From Propionibacteriaceae bacterium (GTDB lineage Bacteria; Actinomycetota; Actinomycetes; Propionibacteriales; Propionibacteriaceae), in assembly GCA_030544185.1 (NCBI GenBank), contig JAUNRO010000022.1, positions 1 to 12,196 of the forward strand: a DNA stretch of 12,196 nucleotides, given 5' to 3'. The notes under the pieces are model-generated. The model was not told the DNA's origin. It did no database searches and worked only from the letters and a program-made list of their open reading frames with translations. Every line of letters begins with the position of its first letter. Position 1 is the first letter of the stretch. Below are positions 1 through 7,433 of the stretch, one piece after another. Position numbers and translations under genes: made by a program.

Positions 1-145
1 ACTCGATCTGCCGGTTGGTGACGTAGGCCGGCTCGAGAGCCTGGATGCCGTAGTCACCGAACGCAATCTCAGTGCCACCCTTGGCGGCGCCGGAGCGCTT
101 GGGGTGGTGCTGCTTGCGGAACTTCACGCGACGAGGAATCAGCAT
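1..145 (-). CDS. rplP: 50S ribosomal protein L16, N-terminal part (cut by window edge)
   Basis: The minus strand from the ATG at 143-145 translates to 48 residues beginning [16 protein letters not shown], the characteristic L16 N-terminus, followed by [19 protein letters not shown]16 binds 23S rRNA near the peptidyl transferase centre and the A-site tRNA elbow. The usual length is about 140 residues, so roughly the first third is present and the rest lies to the left of the window. The start lies 2 bases after the rpsC stop, and a Shine-Dalgarno sequence AGGAG sits 7 bases upstream inside the rpsC 3' end, so translational coupling to rpsC is likely. It follows rpsC as in the standard S10 operon order. 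Confidence 0.96.
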   Translation of the reverse strand, partial: MLIPRRVKFRKQHHPKRSGAAKGGTEIAFGDYGIQALEPAYVTNRQIE

Positions 146-147
146 GC

Positions 148-990
148 TCAGGCTCCTGCGCTCTCGGTGGCGGGAGCAGCCTCGGCCGCGGGGGCCGGTG
201 CTGCGCTCTCGGGGGCGTCGGTGCGCGGGGCGTCACCGCCACGGCGACGACCGCCACGCTCGGGACGATCACCGCGGCCCGGCCGCCCACCGCGACCCGG
301 ACGGCCACCACGGCCACCGGGCGCCTGCTGGCGGGCAGCCTTCTGAGCGGCGCGCTCGGCGCGGGTGCCCGAGACATCGCCCTTATAGATCCACACCTTC
401 ACACCGATCCGGCCGAAGGTGGTCCGGGCCTCGAAGAAGCCATAGTCGATGTCCGCACGCAGGGTGTGCAGCGGCACGCGACCCTCGCGATAGAACTCGG
501 CGCGCGACATTTCCGCCCCACCCAGACGGCCGGAACACTTGATCCGGATGCCCTTGGCACCGGCGCGCATGGCGGTCTGCTGGGCCTTGCGCATGGCGCG
601 GCGGAACGCGACACGCTGGGCGAGCTGCTCGGCCACGCCCTGAGCGACGAGCTGGGCATCGGTCTCGGGATTCTTGACCTCGAGGATGTTCAGCTGGACC
701 TGCTTGCCGGTGAGCTTCTCCAGTTCACCGCGCACGCGCTCGGCTTCGGCGCCGTTGCGGCCGATGACGATGCCCGGACGCGCGGCGTACAGGAAGATCG
801 TGACCCGCTCCGAGCGGCGCTCGATCTCCACCGAGGAGATGCCCGCGCGCTCGAGCTTGGTAGTCAGGTATTCCCGGATCTTGATGTCCTCGCCGACGAA
901 ATCGGCGTACTGCTTATCCGCATACCACCGCGTCTTGTGGTCGGTGGTCACGCCCAGACGGAAGCCGTTGGGATTGATTTTCTGCCCCAT
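148..990 (-). CDS. rpsC: 30S ribosomal protein S3
   Basis: The protein is 280 residues and starts [14 protein letters not shown], the S3 signature start. S3 lies at the mRNA entry channel of the 30S head and contributes to mRNA unwinding. An N-terminal domain is followed by a KH type 2 domain with the RNA-binding loop VIGRNG at residues 75-80. The C-terminal S3 domain (about 105-205) contains [20 protein letters not shown]. Residues from about 221 form a tail absent from the 233-residue E. coli protein: an RGG/RPGRG-rich basic stretch to about 252, then an Ala-Pro-Glu stretch. Extended S3 tails are known in actinobacteria. Start choice is firm: AAGGAGG lies 7 bases before the ATG, within the end of rplV, and the rplV stop is 2 bases upstream. 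Confidence 0.98.
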   Translation of the reverse strand: MGQKINPNGFRLGVTTDHKTRWYADKQYADFVGEDIKIREYLTTKLERAGISSVEIERRSERVTIFLYAARPGIVIGRNGAEAERVRGELEKLTGKQVQLNILEVKNPETDAQLVAQGVAEQLAQRVAFRRAMRKAQQTAMRAGAKGIRIKCSGRLGGAEMSRAEFYREGRVPLHTLRADIDYGFFEARTTFGRIGVKVWIYKGDVSGTRAERAAQKAARQQAPGGRGGRPGRGGRPGRGDRPERGGRRRGGDAPRTDAPESAAPAPAAEAAPATESAGA

Positions 991-992
991 GC

Positions 993-1445
993 TCAGGCCT
1001 CCTTCGTGGTCTTGGACTTGGGGTTGCTCTTCTTGGTACGCCCGCTCGCGCGCGCCTCGAGCGGCTCCACGACCACCGTGATGTGGCTGGAACGCTTGAG
1101 CACGCGGGACGCGGAGCCCTTGGCCCGCGGCCGGATGCGGCGCATGGTCATGCCCTCGTCGACGAAGGCCTGCGAGATGTACAGGTTCTCGGCGCGGAGG
1201 TTCTCGGTCTGCTGCGCGTTCGCCGCAGCAGAGGCGATCGCCTTGGAGACCGGCTCGGAAGCGGCCTGCGGGGCGAACTTCAGGATGTCCAGGGCCTCGG
1301 TGACATCGAGCCCACGCACGATGTCGACGACGCGGCGGACCTTGGTCGGGGACATCCGCACGTACCGAGCGATCGCGTACGAGCCAGGACGATCCCCGAG
1401 CAGGGCGGCACGGCGGCTGGGCCGGGCCTTCTCTTGTGTGCTCAT
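993..1445 (-). CDS. rplV: 50S ribosomal protein L22
   Basis: The protein is 150 residues. L22 binds all domains of 23S rRNA, and its beta-hairpin lines the peptide exit tunnel. The L22 core runs from about residue 20 to 130. It includes [20 protein letters not shown] near the N-terminal side and the family signature region [20 protein letters not shown], where the tunnel loop lies. It has about 18 extra residues at the N-terminus and a Lys/Ser-rich tail (about 131-150) beyond the roughly 110-residue E. coli length. Both are common in actinobacterial L22. The start is the ATG 19 bases downstream of the rpsS start-side neighbour's stop region, with a weak AGGAA about 10 bases upstream. The stop is 2 bases before rpsC. 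Confidence 0.97.
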   Translation of the reverse strand: MSTQEKARPSRRAALLGDRPGSYAIARYVRMSPTKVRRVVDIVRGLDVTEALDILKFAPQAASEPVSKAIASAAANAQQTENLRAENLYISQAFVDEGMTMRRIRPRAKGSASRVLKRSSHITVVVEPLEARASGRTKKSNPKSKTTKEA

Positions 1446-1464
1446 CAGATTTGCGTTCCTATTC

Positions 1465-1749
1465 TCAGCGGCGCTTGGACTTGCGGTCTTCCTTCACGTG
1501 GCCCCGGAAGGTCCGCGTCGGGGCGAACTCGCCCAGCTTGTGACCCACCATGGCGTCGGTGATGAAGACCGGCACGTGCTTGCGACCGTCGTGGACGGCG
1601 ATGGTCAGCCCGATCATGTCGGGGATGATCATCGACCGGCGCGACCAGGTCTTGATGACAGAGTTCTTGTTGCCCTTCTCCGCCTGGACCTCCACCTTCT
1701 TGAGCAGGTGGTCATCGACGAAGGGGCCCTTCTTAAGGCTGCGTGGCAT
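1465..1749 (-). CDS. rpsS: 30S ribosomal protein S19
   Basis: The protein is 94 residues, the normal S19 length, starting [20 protein letters not shown]19 forms a complex with S13 in the 30S head and contacts the A-site finger of the large subunit. The conserved motif [23 protein letters not shown] spans about residues 53-75. It is followed by the [10 protein letters not shown] segment and a basic tail. GAGGA precedes the ATG with short spacing. The start lies 18 bases after the rplB stop, inside the S10 operon. Confidence 0.98.
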   Translation of the reverse strand: MPRSLKKGPFVDDHLLKKVEVQAEKGNKNSVIKTWSRRSMIIPDMIGLTIAVHDGRKHVPVFITDAMVGHKLGEFAPTRTFRGHVKEDRKSKRR

Positions 1750-1767
1750 AGTTCCTCAGACTCCCGA

Positions 1768-2604
1768 TCAGCGCTTCTTGCCGGTCTTGCGGCGACGGAC
1801 GATCATTCGGTTGCTCGCCTTGTTCTTGTCACGGGTGCGGCCCTCGGGCTTGCCCCACGGCGACACCGGATGGCGGCCACCGGAGGTCCGGCCCTCGCCA
1901 CCACCGTGCGGGTGGTCGACCGGGTTCATGACCACGCCACGGACGGTCGGGCGCTTGCCCTTCCAGCGGTTGCGGCCGGCCTTGCCCCAGTTGATGTTGG
2001 CCTGCTCGGCGTTGCCGACCCCACCGATGGTGGCGCGGCAGCGGACGTCGACCATGCGCATTTCGCCCGAGGGCAGACGCAGGGTGGCCATCTTGCCCTC
2101 GCGGGCGACGAGCTGGATCGAGGCACCGGCCGAACGGCCGAGCTTGGCGCCGCCCCCGGGACGAAGCTCCACGGCGTGGACCGTGGTGCCGACCGGGATG
2201 TTGCGCAGCGCGAGGTTGTTGCCCGGCTTGATATCCGCACCCTCGCCGGCCTCGACCTGCATGCCCTGCTTCAGGTTCGCCGGGGCGATGATATAGCGCT
2301 TCTCACCATCGGCGTAGTGCAGCAGCGCGATGCGCGCAGTGCGGTTCGGGTCATACTCGATATGAGCGACCTTGGCCGGCACCCCGTCCTTGTCATAGCG
2401 CTTGAAGTCGATGATGCGATAGGCCTGCTTGTGGCCACCACCGATGTGCCGGGTCGTGATGCGACCGGAGTTGTTGCGCCCACCCGTCTTCGTCTTCGGA
2501 GCCAGGAGCGACTTCTCCGGGGTCGAGCGCGTGAGCTCGGCGAAGTCGGCAACCGACGAGCCGCGACGGCCCGGGGTTGTCGGCTTGTACTTTCGGATGC
2601 CCAT
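1768..2604 (-). CDS. rplB: 50S ribosomal protein L2
   Basis: The protein is 278 residues, typical for L2, starting [15 protein letters not shown]2 is a primary 23S rRNA binder needed for subunit association and peptidyl transferase activity. The N-terminal OB-fold region carries [19 protein letters not shown] at about 41-59. The C-terminal SH3-like domain ends in the highly conserved segment [11 protein letters not shown] at about 229-239, containing the histidine implicated in ribosome activity. The basic extension [15 protein letters not shown] follows at about 248-262. An AGAGGAAG ribosome-binding site lies upstream of the ATG. A 35-base gap separates it from the rplW stop, the largest internal gap of the operon in this window. 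No structure was recognised in that gap. Confidence 0.98.
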   Translation of the reverse strand: MGIRKYKPTTPGRRGSSVADFAELTRSTPEKSLLAPKTKTGGRNNSGRITTRHIGGGHKQAYRIIDFKRYDKDGVPAKVAHIEYDPNRTARIALLHYADGEKRYIIAPANLKQGMQVEAGEGADIKPGNNLALRNIPVGTTVHAVELRPGGGAKLGRSAGASIQLVAREGKMATLRLPSGEMRMVDVRCRATIGGVGNAEQANINWGKAGRNRWKGKRPTVRGVVMNPVDHPHGGGEGRTSGGRHPVSPWGKPEGRTRDKNKASNRMIVRRRKTGKKR

Positions 2605-2639
2605 GAGTTGTTCTTCCTCTCAGGAGGTCAGCTGGCGCC

Positions 2640-2951
2640 TCAGGCGCTCGGGCCGGCGAAGATGTCGATGCGCTGGCCGTCGGCAACCGTGACGATCGCG
2701 CGCTTGGTGTCGGGGCGCTTGCCCTGGCCGAAGCGCGTACGCCGCGTCTTGCCCGCACGATTCAGCGTGTTGACGTTCGTGACCTTGACATCGAAGACCT
2801 TCTCAACGGCGATCTTGATCTCGGTCTTGTTCGCGTCCTTGGCGACCAGGAACGTGTATTTGTTCTGGTCGAGCAACCCATAGGACTTCTCGGAGACGAC
2901 CGGCGCGAGCAGGATGTCGCGGTGGTCGCGGATCTTCAACGGCTCGCTCAC
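2640..2951 (-). CDS. rplW: 50S ribosomal protein L23
   Basis: The protein is 103 residues, normal for bacterial L23. L23 sits at the exit of the peptide tunnel and is the docking site for trigger factor and the signal recognition particle. Family features are the N-terminal [21 protein letters not shown] (about 12-32, split here by a loop), the [18 protein letters not shown] segment, and a basic loop with [18 protein letters not shown] (about 68-85). The start codon is GTG at 2949-2951. It overlaps the rplD stop in the arrangement GTGA, with GGAGGAG 5 bases upstream. This overlap indicates translational coupling to rplD. Confidence 0.97.
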   Translation of the reverse strand: MSEPLKIRDHRDILLAPVVSEKSYGLLDQNKYTFLVAKDANKTEIKIAVEKVFDVKVTNVNTLNRAGKTRRTRFGQGKRPDTKRAIVTVADGQRIDIFAGPSA

Positions 2952-3631
2952 TTGGACTCCTCCTCGGCCTTGTCGGCGGTCTCCGCCTTGGCGGACGTGC
3001 TCTTGGCAGCGACGAAGGCGTCCAGCGCAGCGCTGGTGAACACGATCTCGTCGGCGACCAGCACGTCATAGGCGTTCAGCTGGTCGACGCTCAGCGCGTG
3101 CACGTCCATCGCGTTGCGCAGGCTCAGCCAGGCGAGCTCCTCGTCCCGGGCCAGGGCCACAAGAACCTTCTTGGTCTCGGTGGCACCCGCGAGGGCGGCA
3201 AGGGCCTGCTTGGTGGAGGGGACCTCCCCGGAGACCAGGCTGCTGATCACGCGGACGCGACCCTCGGCGGCCCGGTCGGACAGCGCACCGCGCAGGGCGG
3301 CGGCGATCATCTTCTTGGGCGTGCGCTGGGAGTAGTCACGCGGCTGCGGGCCGTGCACGACGCCACCGCCGGTCCACTGGGGCGCGCGCCGCGAGCCCTG
3401 CCGGGCGCGACCGGTGCCCTTCTGCCGCCACGGCTTCGCACCACCACCGCGGACCTCACCGCGGGTCTTGGTGGAATGGGTGCCCTGGCGGGCCGCGGCC
3501 AGCTGGGCCACGACGACCTGGTGGATCAGGGGGATATTGGGCTCGACACCGAACAGATCGGCGGGCAGCTCGGCCGTGCCGGCCTTGTTGCCCTCGGCAT
3601 CGACCACGTCGACGGTCAGTGCTTCACTCAT
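2948..3631 (-). CDS. rplD: 50S ribosomal protein L4
   Basis: The protein is 227 residues. L4 binds 23S rRNA, and its extended loop lines the peptide tunnel opposite L22. In gammaproteobacteria L4 is also the autogenous repressor of the S10 operon, acting on the leader RNA. The tunnel loop is recognisable as [20 protein letters not shown] (about 56-75) followed by [20 protein letters not shown]. The C-terminal Rossmann-like part follows, ending in a charged Lys/Glu/Ala tail (about 208-227). The ATG overlaps the rplC stop as ATGA. AGAAGG lies upstream within the Lys-rich end of rplC. Whether this L4 regulates its own operon through the leader at 4620-4870 is not known. Confidence 0.98.
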   Translation of the reverse strand: MSEALTVDVVDAEGNKAGTAELPADLFGVEPNIPLIHQVVVAQLAAARQGTHSTKTRGEVRGGGAKPWRQKGTGRARQGSRRAPQWTGGGVVHGPQPRDYSQRTPKKMIAAALRGALSDRAAEGRVRVISSLVSGEVPSTKQALAALAGATETKKVLVALARDEELAWLSLRNAMDVHALSVDQLNAYDVLVADEIVFTSAALDAFVAAKSTSAKAETADKAEEESK

Positions 3632-4296
3632 GCCTTCTCACCCTTCTTGGCAGCGGTGCGCACGACCACGAGCCCGTTCTTCGGGCCGGGGATCGCGCCC
3701 TTGACCAGGATCAGGCCGCGCTCGGCGTCAACGGCGTGCACGGTGAGGTTTTGCACCGTCACGCGCTCCACGCCCATCCGGCCGGCCATCGCCAGGCCCT
3801 TGAACACGCGGCCCGGGGTGGCGCAGCCACCGATCGAACCGGGCGCGCGGTGCTTGCGGTGCACACCATGGGAGGCGCGCAGACCGGCGAAGCCGTGGCG
3901 CTTCATGACACCGGCGGTGCCCTTGCCGCGGCTCACGCCGGTCACATCGACGATGTTGCCGGCCTCGAACACGTCCGCGCCAAGTTCCTGGCCCAGCGTG
4001 TATTCCGAAGCGTCGGCGGTGCGCAGCTCGACGAGGTGCTTGCGGGGGGTGACCCCGGCCTTGTCGAAGTGCCCGGCCGCCGGCTTGGTGACCTTCTTGG
4101 CCTTGATCGCGCCGAAGCCGAGCTGGACGGCGTTATAGCCGTCGGTCTCGGGGGTGCGGACCTGGGTCACGACGCAGGGGCCGGCCTTGATCACGGTCAC
4201 CGGCACGACGCGGTTGTTCTCGTCCCAGAGCTGGGTCATGCCGAGCTTGGTGCCCAGAATGCCCTTCACGGTGCGTTCGGTCTGTGTGGAGCTCAT
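3628..4296 (-). CDS. rplC: 50S ribosomal protein L3
   Basis: From the ATG at 4294-4296 the protein is 222 residues, close to the usual 205-220. L3 is an early assembly protein that reaches into the peptidyl transferase centre. The N-terminus has [17 protein letters not shown]. The diagnostic segment lies around residues 145-175 and contains [17 protein letters not shown] followed by [18 protein letters not shown]. An in-frame GTG three codons upstream (4303-4305) would give 225 residues. I reject it because the GGGAGG ribosome-binding site overlaps that GTG, whereas it lies 8 bases before the ATG. The stop overlaps the rplD start by 4 bases, and the gap to rpsJ is 14 bases. Confidence 0.97.
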   Translation of the reverse strand: MSSTQTERTVKGILGTKLGMTQLWDENNRVVPVTVIKAGPCVVTQVRTPETDGYNAVQLGFGAIKAKKVTKPAAGHFDKAGVTPRKHLVELRTADASEYTLGQELGADVFEAGNIVDVTGVSRGKGTAGVMKRHGFAGLRASHGVHRKHRAPGSIGGCATPGRVFKGLAMAGRMGVERVTVQNLTVHAVDAERGLILVKGAIPGPKNGLVVVRTAAKKGEKA

Positions 4297-4310
4297 CCGT
4301 GCCACCTCCC

Positions 4311-4619
4311 TCAGAGCTTGATCTCGATGTCCACACCCGCGGGGAGATCGAGGCGCATGAGCGAGTCGACCGTCTTCGGGGTGGGATCGATGATGTCGAT
4401 GAGCCGCTTGTGGGTGCGCATCTCGAAATGCTCGCGGCTGTCTTTGTATTTATGGGGCGAACGGATCACGCAGAACACGTTCTTCTCAGTCGGCAGCGGC
4501 ACCGGCCCGGCGACCTTCGCTCCCGTCCGCGTGACCGTGTCGACGATCTTGCGCGCGGAGGAGTCGATGACCTCGTGGTCATAGGCCTTGAGCCTGATGC
4601 GGATCTTTTGTCCCGCCAC
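4311..4619 (-). CDS. rpsJ: 30S ribosomal protein S10 (NusE)
   Basis: The protein is 102 residues from a GTG start at 4617-4619, beginning (V)[18 protein letters not shown]. The E. coli protein has 103. S10 is part of the 30S head and, as NusE, also joins the NusB transcription antitermination complex. Conserved segments are [23 protein letters not shown], the [19 protein letters not shown] loop and [12 protein letters not shown] at the end. The frame stays open upstream to 4727, but the AGAAGGA site at 4626-4632, 6 bases before the GTG, and family alignment fix the start. It is the first gene of the operon, behind a long structured leader. Confidence 0.98.
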   Translation of the reverse strand: MAGQKIRIRLKAYDHEVIDSSARKIVDTVTRTGAKVAGPVPLPTEKNVFCVIRSPHKYKDSREHFEMRTHKRLIDIIDPTPKTVDSLMRLDLPAGVDIEIKL

Positions 4620-4870
4620 AGTTCGTCCTTCTCTCGTCCCTGTTGGTCCGTGCGCTGCCCCGATGAGTGCCGGCCGCGCCGGACCCCCGACCCACGCGGT
4701 CGGGCGTGTCGCGTGTTCTGAGCGCACCTCTGCAGCGACGGATGTCCTGCAGATGGATTGCCCGGCAACAAGCCCGGCGTGGCGAGGTCTCAGGTTCGCT
4801 CGACCAGGGAACGAACCGGCGTACGCCGAATCTCACCCACAGCACGCCCCAGCGACCCCGTCGAGGCAAC
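4620..4870 (-). promoter_or_regulatory. S10 operon 5' leader RNA with predicted hairpins
   Basis: This is the untranslated stretch between the proposed transcription start (about 4870) and the rpsJ GTG, about 250 nt. By inspection the minus-strand RNA can form four stems. P1 pairs GGTTCG (4812-4817) with CGAACC (4793-4798). P2 has 7 pairs, TCTGCAG/CTGCAGA (4747-4753 with 4729-4735), plus 3 more pairs (4744-4746 with 4737-4739) closing a 4-nt loop, with a bulged G. P3 pairs CCCGACC (4698-4704) with GGTCGGG (4686-4692). P4 has 10 pairs (4676-4685 with 4645-4655) and one bulged A at 4651. P3 and P4 abut directly, and P4 ends about 10 nt before the Shine-Dalgarno region. No credible leader peptide was found. 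An autoregulatory role is inferred by analogy with S10 leaders in other phyla. The sequence does not match a leader class I can name. Confidence 0.55.
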
Positions 4871-4876
4871 CCGTCA

Positions 4877-4906
4877 ATCTTAGACACAACCGTCGGGCGC
4901 TGCCAA
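4877..4906 (-). promoter_or_regulatory. Predicted sigma-70-type promoter of the S10 operon
   Basis: On the minus strand, -35 TTGGCA (4901-4906) and -10 TAAGAT (4877-4882) are separated by 18 bases. They match the bacterial housekeeping consensus at 4 of 6 and 5 of 6 positions. This is the best such pair I found in the 394-base gap between rpsJ and galE, and it points at rpsJ. The predicted start is about 4870. No comparably good plus-strand promoter for galE was found in the same gap. Confidence 0.6.
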
Positions 4907-5013
4907 ATTGAGGCCCCCGCGCTCGGGCGCGTCTGCGGCCAACATTGCCTGACCGGGGAAAAGGCTGAGAGACTGCCGAGTGAATCAAGTCGCTCCATTG
5001 AGAGGATAACCCC

Positions 5014-6024
5014 ATGAAGGTGCTCATCACCGGCGGCGCGGGCTATATCGGTGCCACCATCGGCTCGGCGTGCGTCGAGGCGGGCCATGAGGTGGTCGTC
5101 CTGGACGACCTGTCGACGGGCCGGCGCGAGTTCACCGAGGGGCGTGAGTTCGTCGAGGGCGATGCGGGCGATCCCACGATCCTCGATCAGGTGCTGGGCG
5201 GTGGGAGCATCGACGCGGTCATCCACTGTGCGGCGTCGATCATCGTGCCGGAGTCGGTCGCGGACCCGCTCGGCTACTACCGCAACAACGTCGCGAAGAG
5301 CATCGAGCTCGCCGATGCGCTGGTCCGCCACGGCGTGCACCGGGTCGTGTTCTCCTCCTCCGCCTCGATCTATGCCCCGATCGCGGCCGAGGGCACGAGC
5401 GCGGAACAGTTCGTAGTCACCGAGGACGCGCCGCTCGGCCCCGGCAGCCCCTATGCGCGGACGAAGGCCATGATGGAGTGGGTGCTCGCCGATGTCGCCG
5501 CGACCGGCGCCGTCTCCGTGCTCCCCCTGCGCTATTTCAATCCGCTGGGCGCCGATCCGCAGCTGCGCACGGGCCAGCAGATCGCCGACCAGACCCACGT
5601 GCTCGGCCGGATCATGAACGCCGATCTCAACGGCGAGCCGTTCACGATCACCGGCTGCGACTGGCCGACACCGGACGGCTCGGGCCTGCGGGACTACATC
5701 CACGTCTGGGACCTGGCGCTCGCCCATGTGGCCGCGCTGGAGAACATCGACCAGGTGTGCGCCGAGCAGCGCTATGTCCCGATCAACATCGGCACCGGCA
5801 AGCCCTCCACGGTCCGCGACCTGGTCCGCGCCTATGAGGAGGTCACCGGCCGCACCGTCGACGTCCGCGAGGGCCCGCCGCGCCCCGGCGACGTCGCCGG
5901 CGTCTATGCCTCGGCCGACAATGCCGAGCGGCTCATCGGCTGGCGCGCCCAGCACACCCTCGCCGAGGGCATCCGCGACGCGCTCGCCTGGCAGGAGGTA
6001 CGCCCGCAGCGGCTGGGCTACTGA
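5014..6024 (+). CDS. galE: UDP-glucose 4-epimerase
   Basis: The protein is 336 residues (E. coli GalE has 338). It is an NAD-dependent cytosolic enzyme of the extended SDR family that interconverts UDP-galactose and UDP-glucose in the Leloir pathway and supplies UDP-galactose for glycans. Visible motifs are the Rossmann loop GGAGYIG (residues 7-13), HCAAS (71-75), VVFSSSASIY (111-120) with the catalytic Ser/Thr position, and the catalytic YxxxK as Y147-ART-K151. Further motifs are RYFNPLGA (173-180), GLRDYIHVWDLA (224-235) and RPGDVA (290-295). Epimerase activity is the best reading, although related sugar epimerases share these motifs. AGAGGA lies 7 bases before the ATG. The gene diverges from the S10 operon and converges on the GalT-like gene, 33 bases away. 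An imperfect inverted repeat (6005-6011 with 6029-6035) spans its stop codon. Confidence 0.94.
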   Translation: MKVLITGGAGYIGATIGSACVEAGHEVVVLDDLSTGRREFTEGREFVEGDAGDPTILDQVLGGGSIDAVIHCAASIIVPESVADPLGYYRNNVAKSIELADALVRHGVHRVVFSSSASIYAPIAAEGTSAEQFVVTEDAPLGPGSPYARTKAMMEWVLADVAATGAVSVLPLRYFNPLGADPQLRTGQQIADQTHVLGRIMNADLNGEPFTITGCDWPTPDGSGLRDYIHVWDLALAHVAALENIDQVCAEQRYVPINIGTGKPSTVRDLVRAYEEVTGRTVDVREGPPRPGDVAGVYASADNAERLIGWRAQHTLAEGIRDALAWQEVRPQRLGY

Positions 6025-6057
6025 TCCGCGCTGCGCGCTGCTCGGCGGCCGGGTGGA

Positions 6058-7395
6058 TCAGCGCAGCAACGGGTTGTATCTCAGGCAGTTCGGCCGGCAC
6101 TCGCACTCGGTGGCGATCCGGGTGTCGGCAGCGATGTGGCCGGCTGCCCGCAGCCGGAACAACTCGGGGACGACCCGGTCGCGCAGCAGCCACGGGTCGA
6201 TCGTGTTGAGATAGATCTTCGTCCCGCCCTCGAAGCCCGCGAGCGTCGAGACCCGCCACTTCAGCAGCACCCGCCACGGCATCGGCATGTCCACATCGGG
6301 CGGCCGGTGATGCCACTCCTCGTTGCAGGGGACGTCTGGACCCGTCGCGGCATGGCAGGCGTGGATCAGATCCGACATCGCCCGCAGCTCGGCCGTCGAG
6401 TGCAGCCAGGGCTCCGGGGCGGCCGACTTGGAATAGATCTCGAGCGTCGGATAACGGTGACCGAAGCCAGCGAAGGCGACCGCATGCTCGTTCTCGGCGA
6501 CGAGGAGGTTCTGATAAGCCGCATAGTTCACCGCGGCCTCGTTGAAGAGGTTGAGGTTCGCCCGCAGCCGCGACAACTCCAGCTCGGTCTGCACACCCCG
6601 CTCATCGATCGCCACCAATTGCTTGTGGAGGTGATCGAACGACGCCCCGGCGGGTTTGAGCCAGTTCTGGAACACCGCCACATACCGGGCGTACCTGTTC
6701 GCCGCATAGAGCGAGCGCATCGATTCCACGGTGAACGCGAGATAGCGGTGGTGCTCCTCGGCGCTCAGCGTGCCCGACGACGCGAGCTGGTCGTCGTGGG
6801 TGGCACCCTCGACGAAGTGCCGCCGGGCGACGATCACGTCGTGGGTGCTGCCGAAGAAGCCGGTCGCCCGCTCCAGGCGGTCCGTGGTCGACAGCGCCTC
6901 CCACTCCGCCTCGGTCATCCCGCCCGCGGTCAGCCGCTGCTTGACCACCCGCAGCACGTGATCGAGACCCGCCTCGCTGGACAGATAGGCGGCCCGCCGC
7001 CGCCGGACATCATCAGGCATCACATAGCCATAGTTCGCATGCCAGTAGTCGAACGACAGGATCTCGAACAGATTCGGGATGCGGCGGAACTCGGCCGTGG
7101 TGGCGAAGAGTTCCTCGGCGGGGATGCTCTCGAGCGCACGCCACCGGTCACCGTCGCGGACGATCCGCGCCTTCTCCGGCGTGGTCTCCAGATAGCGGTC
7201 GGGGCAGAACGCGCAGAACCCGGTGAGATCCCCGGAACCCAGGAGCTTGCGCTCGGGGCGCACCAGGCCGAGGGGCCGGTCGGCGCGACCCGGCACCGTC
7301 CACACATCGGAGCCGGTGAACGGATTGATCTGCTTCACCGTCCCGTCGGCCAGGCGCGTCAGATAACCGGCTTCGGGCAACTGCGTCAACCACAC
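6058..7395 (-). CDS. DUF4921 family protein, GalT-like nucleotidyltransferase
   Basis: The protein is 445 residues. It reads like a distant galactose-1-phosphate uridylyltransferase. Near the N-terminus, INPFTGSDVWTVPGRADRP (23-41) resembles the GalT opening. GFCAFCPDRYLETTP (59-73) holds a CxxC pair (C61, C64) where GalT binds zinc. QNWLKPAGASFDHLHKQ (243-259) ends in HxHxQ (H255, H257), matching the GalT HPHGQ site, so H257 would be the nucleotidylated histidine. The second half has EWHHRPPDVDMPMPWR (360-375) and TLAGFEGG, like the GalT C-terminal domain. A Cys cluster CECRPNC (431-437) ends the protein and is unusual for GalT. The GTG start has GAGGA 7 bases upstream, and no earlier start exists in frame. 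Convergence with galE supports sugar-nucleotide metabolism. The DUF4921 name comes from memory of the family, and the exact substrate is unproven. Confidence 0.82.
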   Translation of the reverse strand: MWLTQLPEAGYLTRLADGTVKQINPFTGSDVWTVPGRADRPLGLVRPERKLLGSGDLTGFCAFCPDRYLETTPEKARIVRDGDRWRALESIPAEELFATTAEFRRIPNLFEILSFDYWHANYGYVMPDDVRRRRAAYLSSEAGLDHVLRVVKQRLTAGGMTEAEWEALSTTDRLERATGFFGSTHDVIVARRHFVEGATHDDQLASSGTLSAEEHHRYLAFTVESMRSLYAANRYARYVAVFQNWLKPAGASFDHLHKQLVAIDERGVQTELELSRLRANLNLFNEAAVNYAAYQNLLVAENEHAVAFAGFGHRYPTLEIYSKSAAPEPWLHSTAELRAMSDLIHACHAATGPDVPCNEEWHHRPPDVDMPMPWRVLLKWRVSTLAGFEGGTKIYLNTIDPWLLRDRVVPELFRLRAAGHIAADTRIATECECRPNCLRYNPLLR

Positions 7396-7433
7396 GGCCC
7401 CATCCTCGCACCAGGAGCTGACAGGCTTGTGCC

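Noticed and set aside
466..2883. An 805-codon open frame on the plus strand across the ribosomal protein genes
   Set aside because: It is antisense to rpsC, rplV, rpsS, rplB and rplW, whose identities are certain. Long stop-free antisense frames are usual at this GC content, and its translation resembles no family.
4620..4727. An in-frame N-terminal extension of rpsJ up to an ATG at 4727
   Set aside because: S10 proteins begin at AGQKIRIRL, the Shine-Dalgarno site is 6 bases before the GTG at 4619, and the extension overlaps the predicted hairpins.
4760..4778. A direct repeat GCCCGGC-aacaa-GCCCGGC in the S10 leader
   Set aside because: Two short GC-rich copies can arise by chance, and I see no associated motif or structure that needs both.
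4935..5013. A thiamine pyrophosphate riboswitch before galE, suggested by GGCTGAGAGACTGCC and GGATAACC
   Set aside because: The conserved THI-box core (GAACCTGA with the matching stems) is missing, and galE is not a thiamine gene.
4907..5013. A plus-strand promoter for galE
   Set aside because: I found no TANNNT with a plausible -35 at suitable spacing between 4907 and 5013. Only the AGAGGA ribosome-binding site before the ATG is clear.
6005..6035. A terminator formed by CGCAGCG (6005-6011) and CGCTGCG (6029-6035) between galE and the GalT-like gene
   Set aside because: The loop is 17 bases, there is no T-run, and the stem overlaps the galE coding end. It is too weak to annotate.
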